A DNA stretch of 64,000 bases, taken from positions 2,149,001-2,213,000 of the forward strand of contig JAHDVF020001468.1 in assembly GCA_022606425.2 (NCBI GenBank), in the 5' to 3' direction. The notes under the pieces were generated by a model. The model was not told the origin of the DNA. It worked only from the letters and a program-made list of their open reading frames with translations, and did no database searches. Positions 12,701 to 24,700 of this stretch are shown here, one piece after another. The position numbers and the translations under genes were made by a program. Each line of letters begins with the position of its first letter. Within the stretch, counting starts at the first letter, position 1. The stretch comes from Lepidostoma basale (taxonomy: Eukaryota > Arthropoda > Insecta > Trichoptera > Lepidostomatidae).

Positions 12701-15700
12701 CTTCAACATTATTCACTGTTCAAATATATAACACTGTAATGATATCACAATTTTTATTATTCACTTTTTAAGTTCCGCCAACAGACGTTGGTATCATCAG
12801 GTACTACAAACAAAATTGTTAATAAAATTTGGGATATCGTAACAGTGTTATAAATTTTACCAGTTAATATGCAGTTTTACGTCACATCACGAAAGAAGTT
12901 TGTGAACAGAGTTAAGTACTCGTAGTTGTTACCTTATTGCCTCTGCGATGTGGCTACACCCCCGTCCTTCGACTCCCATGCCCATTAGCGCCAATTACCA
13001 ACTGGCCCTGTGCTTGCAGGACCGGCGCAGGAGGAGAGCACCCGCCCGTCGGCCGGGTCACATCGGCTAACTCGGCCGCAAGCGACGACTTCATGGACGA
13101 CGATGACTTTTGTAGGTCAATTTGATTTATTTGTTTTAACATTGGCCGCGTTACAAGAAGGTCGACAGTGAAATGCGATTACCATAATGGCGCCGCTTAT
13201 AATATGTAATATGATGCACCGAGTATAATAGGACCAACTTATCAATAGAGTTGGCGAGGGCGCTGTCAGCGTTCAGCGTAACAATTCTATATATAGTGTT
13301 GTCAGTCTATGGTAAAAACTTCCCCACTTCATGGATAATAAATAATTTATGGCAGGTTATTACAAAGGTAAACATAAAACAAAGAATAAAATAATGTTTA
13401 TTGTAACATGTGTCATGTAGCACGGGTGGCATCTCTAGGGCGAAGTCTGAACTACACTCAGTGGCGGTACTCCCATAGATGTCCAGAAGCCCGGCTTGCG
13501 TCAGAAATTTTGAATCAAAACCTCTTCTGGCTTACAGAAGTTCAGCTCTTGTGGCTATTCCTTTTACATCTGATGGGAACAGTGTTGGAAGGTGATATAA
13601 TGGATTGTTGGTTTATACGGGGGCATGATTACTTAGATTTGGGGGTTTTGATTCAAATTTTCTTACGCAAGCCGGGCTTCTGGGCTTCTATGGGAGTACC
13701 GCCACTGACTACACTATATTATTCAATCACTTTGCACCTTTGCACTGGTATTGGCATTTAGATTTAACACCGATTGGGGTCAAAAATTCATTTTACATTT
13801 TTTGATAATTGACACTTTTGTAATATTTAAGTTGTGTTGTGGGTAACGCAAAACATTATCTATTATTACACACCAGAGGATGGCAGCAAGCTGCCGAAAC
13901 CGGTCGGCGATAAACACAAGTGGAACCACTCTAAATATATAATAATAATAAAAATTATATCCATTTTTTTTGTTTTCACTATTTCTCTATTATTTATATT
14001 AAAAAAAACATTTTATGATTTATTGCCTAAACACAGGTTCACAAATTACTCATGTTATCAAAAAAATCTTTCAATTAGATATGAGGACCCAAAAATACTA
14101 AGCATCATTATATAATAATTAAAATAACCTCTTTGTGTTGTTTTCTGACTTTAGAAAATACCTTTCTGACATTAGAAAATACGAAATGTGGCAATACTAA
14201 TATATTATTTTAATTCAATATGGCGGCGTTAGTTCCAATTATGACAACTGTAAAGAAAAGTTAGATTCACAATTCGGCGATACATTAATCATACAGACAG
14301 AAAACTATTTATGTTGTTTTAAATTAATAGCCCAGAAATTATTTGATACTTGAATTCAGAAACACCAAAATTTTTATTTTAAATAAATATTTCTTTACGT
14401 CATATGCTATTTTATTTGAAGAGAACAAGGTGTGTTGCCTTCTTGAGGTGAAGTTTGTTTATTATTTATATAACGAATTCCTATTAATGCTTGTTTTTTT
14501 TATTTAGCTACAGAAAATTCTACAACGGATGAATACTTGGTGTCTGATGAGAAAAGAGAATATGGAAAGATCCCTAAACGGGTTTATGTGGAATACTTCA
14601 AGTCCTGCGGAGTATTTGCAGGATCCCTCTATCTGTTGTCCTCCCTGGCCTGGCAGTGTCTGAGAGTGTACACTGACGTATGGCTCAGTGAGTGGACCGG
14701 TGAGGACTCTGAAAAGAGAGATGAAAAGACTATTAGCAAGGAAGATGTAAGTAATGAGAACCTCATTATTTATTGTTTCTTAACACTAATGTAAAACTCA
14801 ATATTAAATCATTATTACGAATGAAATAATCTGTTTAATAGAATTTTTATTATAGTTTATGGGAATGACATGTTTGCCTGTCTAAGGCGTTATCAAATGC
14901 AGTGAAAATAAAAAGCTTTGTTGTTTTTATACACTAGTTAAATGAGCAGATTTAATAAAGATAATTGATCTGGCTTAATGAGTTATTGAAAATAATTAAG
15001 GGATAAACCCCAGAATATTGAAAAGTATTAACTGGAACTAGCTAATTTTTAAGAATACAATACTACGTAGGTAATTAATACTTAATAACGTTATATAAAT
15101 GATAAAGATATTTCAGTGTTCAAAATGAAGTGCTTTTGAGAAGAAACACATTTTAAAAATTGTTTACAAATTATTATGTTAATGATTTAACATATTTCAA
15201 ATATATTAGATTAATATTTATATATTAAAATTTATATATAAATTGGATATTAAATTAGATATTAACTAATTTATTAGTTAAATGGTCCATTGTTTTGGCC
15301 GAAACTTCAACATTATTACTGTTAAAATTCATAACACTGTTATAATATCACAATTTATTTTTATTCACTGAGAGTGTCGCGACAGCTGTTTCGCCGACCT
15401 ATGTTGGCATCATCAGGTGTTACAATTAACAGTTTATTGTAACACCCGATGATGCCAACATCAATTGGCGAAACAGCTGTCGCGACACTCAGTGAATAAA
15501 AATATATTTTGATATTATAACAGTGTTATAAATTTTAACAGTAATTATTTCTAAGTAATATTTTCAAATAACAAAAGCTTTTAAAACACTTAATGATTTA
15601 CCATACATTATTGCTTAAACAACAATAAGTAAAAATCACATCAATGGAACAAATTGCGTTTTTCTACGAATAAAAATCATTGTTATTTTAATAATACACA

Positions 15701-18700
15701 ATTTTCTAACAGAATTTAGTATTTAACTTTTAAAAAGATAAAGTATTATTTATGTTGCAATTGTAAAACTATTATATTGCACTTTAAATCTATGGTATGT
15801 ATTATTAATGAGCATATTCTGATAGCGTTAGGTCGATTTTGCTTGGCCGCCATTTTGATTTGGCTGTCATTTGTTGGTTCATATTTTAAACTTTTTTTAT
15901 CGAACGTCCTCCGCTACTGTCAAATATGAACTGTCAAAATTAACTATTAAACGCAACCTGTTTTATGGAAGAGTATATATTTATATATAATAACAGCCAT
16001 CCATATTAATTTGTGTTAATAATGTTTTCAGATGACAAGATACTTACAAGTTTACACCATTTTATCTGTTGTGTCAATTATCATGTCTTTTGCATCCAAT
16101 GCCATTGGACAATACGCGGGAGCCTTAGCCAGAAAAACTCTACACGAAAAATTATTGGAAAATATAATCCGGTATCCGATGTCATTCTTTGAAACGACCC
16201 CTCTGGGCAGAATAATCAATAGATTTTCTATGGATATCGGTATTATTGATAAGGTAAGAACCCAAATTAAACAGAGTATTAATGATAAGTAGAGAACCCA
16301 AATTAAACTAATCAATTTCATATAAAATAAATACGACTCTACGGGGTGTTCTTAATTATATACGAGTATTTAGACGGAATTTATTGATTCTGTAACTGAA
16401 ACTAGACGCGTTTTAAAAATATGTTGAAATAAAATTGGTTTATGAAATGAAACCATCACTATTGTAAAAAAAGGTTCACTCTAAAGTCAATAATATAAAA
16501 AATCACTATATGTAATTTGTAATAGAGTACCTACCATACATATCAGAACATTTAAAAGTATATAGATAAATTAATTGCGATTATTTATGAATTGAAACAC
16601 TGTTAATTTTACTTATGAGTTAGTTTTTCTCGACTTGCTTCGAAGGTGTAGCACCTTCATCATCGGAAAAAATATATAAATCCTTCAAAACTTGTTGAAA
16701 AATAAGTACAAAAATGGAAAAAACGCGTCATTATGGATTCCGCAGTGTGAACACCTTAATTTTATTAACAAAAAAACGATAAAACAATTGAGAAGAGTGA
16801 TCATTACAGAAAAAATTGTTTATTCTAAAATTACCAATTAAAATAGGAAACATATAAATAAACATTAATAATCACTTATTTCGATACTCGCCATACTTTG
16901 TGTTGTAATTGATTTATTTCTCTTTTTAATTTTTTATACACTTTGTTTATACAACACTTACATTAAAAAAAAATTACATAGACATGTTTCGGACAACCAG
17001 TCCTTCTTCAGTGATTCATATTATAAATTTACATATGTAAAATATTATAAAATTGTTTACATGATCTGACAGATGTTATAAAGATTTATAAATCTTTTAA
17101 CATCTGTCAGATCATGTAAACAATTTTATAATATTTTAAATATGTATCTTTATAATATGTATCACTGAAGGACTGGTTGTCCGAAATATGTCTATGTAAT
17201 TTTAATTTTTTTAATGTAAGTGTTGTATAAACAAAGTGAATAAAAAAAGAAAAAGAGAAATAAATAAATGTTACATTCTATAATCATTTTTATATTCTAA
17301 AAACACAATAATCATTTAACATTCTTATTTATTTTGAGATTCGTGGACTCCATTATTTCTTTTATCATACAAAGTAATCACAAACCATTTATTTATTCCA
17401 GAAAATAGCGACATCAATCCAAAGACTACTGCAATTTCTGCTTTTGTGCTTATCCGCCACGTTGATGAATGTTGTGGTAACTCCCTGGTTTTTGGTCATC
17501 GCTGTTCCCATATGTATCCTTTACTACGCTATTCAAAGGTTTTATAGATGCTCTGCGAGGTATATATACATTTTATTTTCTTTATTTTGAAACATTGTAC
17601 ACCTAAAGATAAGTTGTTTTATCGTTAAAACAGAACAGCAATATACTATTACAATAGTCTCCTCCGATAGTTTCAATCCATAGGATTGGTTTGCAGCAAG
17701 ATGAAACATTTTTGCTGGTTCTTGGAATGCCATTTGGGCTTTTTAATATGATATGCTTTCCGCATTTGTGTATACAACAGTTTATTTGAACCCAATTACC
17801 TACTGTACACAACTTTCTAGCTATTGATTCTGATGATATGTGATAGGTAGCTAATCTATCGCCGTTTTATTGGCACGTGAAATTTACACCAGAACAAAGA
17901 CAATGACAATCACACTGCCATCGCCGGGAATCGAACTCAGGGCCTTCGGTGTGGCAGTCACAGCTCTTGATACTCTGACACGAAGGTTGTCGAAGTAGCT
18001 GAGAATAATAAATTTGCAATTTATCGTTTCGAAAAAAAAACCGATTGACTTTTGAAAATATTGGTGGACAAAACGATATTTTTGTGACGTCACAATGTTC
18101 CATTATTTTGACACTACTTACCGTCTATAATATTATTGTTTTGACTTAAATAATTGAACTTAGAGGCGTTGCTGCAACAGTCAACCAATCAGACCCGTTT
18201 AAAATTTGAGAATTTCTTAAATTATTTCTTTTTTAAATTAAAATTGCGAATAAAAAAAAGTTTTACATGTTCGTTATATTGTGTAGCACCATTGTCCAAA
18301 GTACGACATTCGTGCCCGAGTGGTAAGTGCTATGACTGCAAAATCGAAAGTCCCGCGTTCGATTCCCGGCGTTGGCAATGTAATTGTAACACTGTTATTG
18401 GTCTGGTGTAGAATTTACGTGACAATAAAATGGCGTTAAATTAGCTATCTATCACATGTCACGAGAATTAATATGATATGCAAATACCCTTCACATCGAT
18501 TTGGTTCGCGTTGTAATGATGTAAAGAGCGATTCAACAAAACAATAATAATAATAATATTTTATGTTTTTATAGAGAGCTACAAAGACTGGATGCCATAT
18601 CTAAATCCCCAATATTTTCTCATTTCGGAGAGACTCTCGGAGGGCTCCCTTCAATACGCGCTTATGGACAGCAGAACAGATTCACACAGCTTCTTTGGAA

Positions 18701-21700
18701 CAAAATGGATGTAAATACTAACGCCTTCATCATTCTCAACTCCAGTAACCGTTGGCTCGGAATAGCATTGGTAAATATTCATAATAAATATTGTATTGAT
18801 TAATCCGATAATAAAATATCCCTCGTATTGCATCAAAAGTAATGTAGTTATTTGTTTTTATTTGCTCGTTCATTTTTTATTTTGTTCTTGTTATCTCTGG
18901 GGCTGCTGCTCCTGGTCCGGGTTTATTATTTATTATTATTGTTATCATTTGCTTATTATTTCTCGTTTATTTTTTTTAACACCGGACGTTGCCGTTTTGT
19001 GAAGTCACTTTCCCCTTTGAGGATGTGTCGATTATCTTGCTGACAAGAGGGGGGGGACCCTGACTCGCAATGCCGAACCTCGTCCGCCTCCTCCTTAGTT
19101 CAATTGCATTATTTTTCTTCTCTTAAATATTCAGAGTATAAACATCCTATGTTACCTTCCCTATTCCATATTAAATAAATTTCCTTTTTTCTCTCATTCT
19201 GAATTTTGTCTCCTCCGTCCCTCCTGTGCCTCCTGCTGTACATTGTTTCTTTTTTATTCTTTCTCTAACATATGTTATTTATGTATCAATTGTGTATTTT
19301 ATTTTGCTGTTGTATTGTTATGCGTGTACGGCGGGATATCGAGGGAGAAAAGCGTAGCTTAAATGTGGTCTGGGTCCCCCTTGGTTGCAAATATACATAT
19401 CTTTTTTTTTAAACGTAAGTCGCGCATGGACGGGGGGCGGGCCTAAGGAGTGCACGCGTGAAGCTGACGAAAGGCGCCGCTGCGCCCATAACAGCTTCCC
19501 TCTATGGCTCGGCCATAATAATAAAAAATGTAGTTATATTCCAGTGGCATGCATCCTTAATTTGTGAAAGTATTATAAACAAAATAATGAAGTCTTAATA
19601 ATATAGTTTGGACACGTGGAAAGAATGAATGAAATAAATAATTATGAAGAAAGTATACGTAACAGACATAAGTGGAACTATAAATAGAGAAAGACCGAGG
19701 AAAACGTGGCATGATCAAATCAATCAAATATTAAATGTCTGCCACGCGAGGAGTCGGAGAAATAGACGAGCGTGCATGACACGATGTATGACTGTTGAAG
19801 AAACGAGAGAAGTACGTTAGAAAAGAACAATGTGTCGGTCCATGCTTTCTGTCTACCTTTTCGAGATGATGTTTAGTTAGTTAGCTCTTTAATGTTTAAT
19901 TTAGAAATAATGGGAAAAGTCCATTAATAAATCGAAATTAATATTTAAAATCAAATTTTAACTAATGTACTCGTATATTATCGCACTAACTACGCTCAGA
20001 GCGCGGCATTGTATCGAATCTGTGATAACTACAACAAGCATTTTAGAGACATTGACGTCTTTCATCTGAGCGAGCGAAATTTTAAGAAAATGATCGGAGC
20101 AACATTTCGGCGCGGATGTGACCACGATGTTACGTGATATTATAATACTCATATATTACTTTTTTTTAATTTATCTTAATTTTATTTTTTATTTCCAGTA
20201 CTATAAGTATTTTAACTCTTAAATATTATGTATACCTTATTTTGTCATAGTTTAACTTCAATCTTGTTTTACACTATCATATGTTAATTGTTAACTATTA
20301 TTTTATATTTGTGGTAGCATGTAATTGGCCTTATTTTAATTATTCTAAATGTTTCTTTTATATATATGTTATTGATATCGCTGTATGTTCCCCTTAATAA
20401 ATAAATTAGTAAAATGGAGTTTCTAAGCCTCGCAACGATATTTTAATTTTATTTTTTAAATTCCAGGACTATTTAGGAGGGGTGATCGTATTTGCGGCCA
20501 TCAACGCTGCCCTTATATCCGCCAAGATGTATCCAGGGATCGTTACCCCATCGTTGGTAGGACTTGCGATCAATTACACCCTCCTGGTCCCCATCTATCT
20601 GAATTGGGTGGTCAAGTTCCTCTCGGATATGGAGATGTACATGAGCGCCGTGGAAAGGGTTCAGCAGTACTCGAGCTTGCCAGTTGAAGAGTATGGAAAA
20701 ATTGGTAGGACAAATTCGATTACAATATGTTTTTAATGACGTCTGAATTATTATCAAATGTACCTTTTTTAAGGTAATTCAACAAATTATTGTTGTTGTT
20801 CGAAATTTCATGATAGAAGATCATAAATATTTGTAAAAAAATGTATGTAAATATTTGTAAATAATGAAAATAAAATTAAAATGTTTTTTTAAATACATAT
20901 TTAGTTTAATTTCACTTTTGTTTATAGCATCGACCGGTTTCGGCAGGCCGCTGTTTTTTTGGGAAGATGGCAGCGAACTGCCGAAACCGGTCGAAGCAAT
21001 AAACATATGTGGAATTTAACTAAATAAAATGCATATTTAAAAAAAAACATTTTGAGTTGATTCAACGTTAACGGATTGATACACATTTAGGCTAAGCGCA
21101 AGAAAATATAGGGTGTTTTTTTTTAGAGGTTCGGTTTTTAAACTGGCAACATTGTTTCTACAGACTGTCAATTTGACAGTTGACAGTTGATTTGTAATTA
21201 ATTTTTGCCATCTTACCCAGTTGCTCAATAAAGGCGTCGAAAATGGGATTTCACGATTGCGCTTCATTCGAGCTAGCCGTGGCGCTCATATGCCCGAAAT
21301 TATATTTAAACAATAATGGCATAAAGTTATCTATTAAATAAAGCCAATATTATAGACATTAACATTATTTAAATGTGTTTTTTTTATTTTTTATTTGTTT
21401 ACCTCTAAAAAAACGCCCTTATGCACATTGTTAGATAACATGTTTTTTTAGAGGTATAAAAATTCACAATAAAAAACATTTAAAAAATGTTAATCTCTAT
21501 GATATTGGCTTTATTTAATAGATAATTGTATGCCATTATTGTTTAAATATGATTTCGGGCATATGAGCGCCATGGCTAGCTCGAATGAAGCGCAATCGTG
21601 AAGTCCCATTTTCGACACCTTTATTGAGCAACTGGGTGAAATGGCAAAACGTACTGACTACAAATCAACTGTCAACTGTCAAATTGACAGTCTGTAGAAA

Positions 21701-24700
21701 CAATGTTGCCAGTTTAAAAACCAAACCTCTAACGGGAACATCCTGTAGATTTGTAATTAATTAATACGGTAGAGATAAGATACCCTTGACGAATGTATTC
21801 AAGTCTTGTATGATTGCGTGTATAAAAAATGCATTCTGGATAAAGTTTTTAAAAATGAAACATTAAAAAAAAAGCGTGTTTTTTGAGTTCCTGGATTTTT
21901 GGGTTTTGTTCTAGCGGGGCTATAAAGAGGAAATTAAAAAACAAAATGATCTAGTGTTTCATTAATTTCTAAATATTTTCGAGTGATAAAGTAACTTAAT
22001 TTTTGTCAAATCTTTGTATTTCAGATAACAATTTACCAGATGATTGGCCATCAAAAGGAGAAGTGACATTCACTGGTGTCACATTGAAGTACAGTAACTC
22101 TAGTGAGCCAATCATAACAAATTTTAATCTTCACATTCCTGCTGGTCAAAAGGTGAGTGTACATATCCCATTTTTTTTTCTTGACATGTTTCAAAGGCTT
22201 TACACCTTCATCATCAGATGTAACGCCTTCGAAATATGGGGAGAAAAAAAAAGTTTTTAATAAATAAATAAATCGTCATTTGGAATCCCACAGTGTTAAC
22301 GTCCAGTTTATATATAATATAAATAGGTAATCCGACCTACCTACCTAGGTCGGAGCTGTCGAAATAAAGACAATATAAAAAATATAAAAAACAATAAGTG
22401 GAAGTAGTTAATGTAAAAAATATATAGTTATATTTAATTATTATTTAAAATGAACTTCGGTCAAGAAATTTCAGTAAAATAATTGGGTAGATTTTCACGC
22501 ACGGTAGCAATATACATATCTTGGGAAAATCCGTGTAGCTCCTCCTGATGGACCGACATTTCGGAGATCGTTGCAGTCTCCACCCTAAAGATGGAGACTG
22601 CAAACAATCTCCGAACCGTCGATTCAGAAAGACGATCCACACGGATTTTACTACTATCCCAAAAAATATAGATTTCAGTGACATCGTTAGATGATATCAA
22701 ATTTCTTGTTAAAACACAATGGACACCTCATATTTTCCAGGTAGCAATATGCGGACGAACTGGAAGCGGCAAGTCATCCCTGCTCCTCTCCATTCTACGC
22801 ATGCTTGAAGTGAGCGAGGGATCCATCAAGGTAGACGGGCGAGATCTCAGCGGGGTTCCGCTGAGCTTACTACGCCTGCGCGTGGCCTCCGTGCCTCAAG
22901 AGGGCGCGCTTTTCGGGGGGCCCCTTAAGGAGAACCTCTGCCCAGGTGCCCTGGAAGACGCGAGCCTCTGGAGCGCGCTGGAAAAGACGCAGCTAAAGCA
23001 GACGATCTCCGCATATCCAGGAGGGCTGGGTACGATACATGTGTAGTTGCTTCTTCTTCTTATCAGGTTCCCTGAAGTTAGCTATCATTCTGACGAATGC
23101 TCTCTCGTCGCAGTGATTTCTTGGGAAGTATTACTAGAGTGGTTTAGAGTTGCCTTCTCCAGATTTGTAGTTTAACCATTAAATTTTACGTAAGAAAACA
23201 GTGCATTCCGGTTACACTTGGTTTAAATGTCAAAATTCGTTTTATGGCAATATTTGCAATTTTCCTTATTATGACACGCCCAACACACAAGTAGTGTATT
23301 ATAGAATTTATTATAAGAATATATTTCTATACTATTCAATACATAATTGAGGACTGATCATTATAAATGGCAACGACAGCATAAATGTTTTTGACATTTG
23401 ATAATGCCTTAGACAGGCGAAACATGTCATTCTCATAAAATATAATAAAAGGATATATTGTATCTCAATAGAGACGAAGATGCAAATTGGAAACAGAATA
23501 TGGTTGATCGAGGTGTTTACAGGACTTATGACCTGTCATTGGTTTGGTTAAGCGCACGCTTTATGTAATACAACATTCCTGGTTGGGTTAAGCGCACGCT
23601 TTATGTAATACAACATTCCATAATAAAACTTCTAGAAACCATATATAATAAAACTTCTAGAAACCAGATGTTTTCGTTCATATTAATTATTTTATATGGA
23701 ATTTTAAATAGTTGTTCAAGAAACAATAAATGTCGTAGTCAGCATTTACACTCAGGTCCTGCCACACAAACCACCCCCTAAATTATATTTATTTTACAGA
23801 TGGAATGGTCTCTGAGGGCGGAGCAGGATGGAGTGCGGGAGAGCGGCAACAACTGTGCGTCGCCCGCGCCCTGCTACGGCCATGGGGCCTGGCGCTGCTG
23901 GACGAGCCCACATCAGCCCTTGATCCAGCCACAGAAGCTGCCTTGTTACCGTCTCTGGTGGCCTCCCCGCGCACTACCATCACAGTTGCGGTAATTATTA
24001 TTTATTATATAATTAAAATATTGATCTAAATCGTACATTCCAAAACTTAATTCGTTTACGACCCTTTTTTCATAAAATATGTTTAGCGCGCGAATGCATT
24101 AATTTAAATAGAAACCAGTGTAATTGTTACACTGTCTTTGGTTTGGTGTAGAATTCTTCTTCTTCTTCTTCTTCCTTATTGTAGACCTATGTGGTCTGTT
24201 CTCCAGAGAGTTGCTCCTCCTGTGAGTCTGTCCTTCCATCTTTTAGGAGGTCTTCCACGAGGACGAGTCCCATGAGGTTGATTATGCAATGCAATATAGG
24301 GGAGTCTGGTGGAGTCCATTCTTTGAACATGATCGTACCAGTCCCTTTTTCGCTGTCTGCTCCTCAACCTCACGTAGAATCCACGTGACAATAAAATGAC
24401 GATAGATTAGCTACGTATTATTGTACATGTCGTGAGAATCAATATTATAGGTAAAAACAAATTGTGTACAGTAATTAGGATCAAATGACCTGTTGTATAC
24501 AAAAAAAAAGTCTTCATAAAAATAACAGAATGATATATTTTATAGGTTACCATTAATATCCTCTTCTCCCTCTTCTTCATCGATGGCGATACAGCCCAAA
24601 TCGATTATCTAACTTCTATACTCTTCCACCATCTTCCAATTTGAAGTTAGTAGGAGCTGTACCGCATCTTTAATCGTGTGCTCCCTTTGCCTTCCCTTTA

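Noticed and set aside
13112..13119. Alternative donor for Sur exon h at 13116
   Set aside because: Would put the next exon in a frame that stops after a few codons; the donor at 13112 keeps the frame open.
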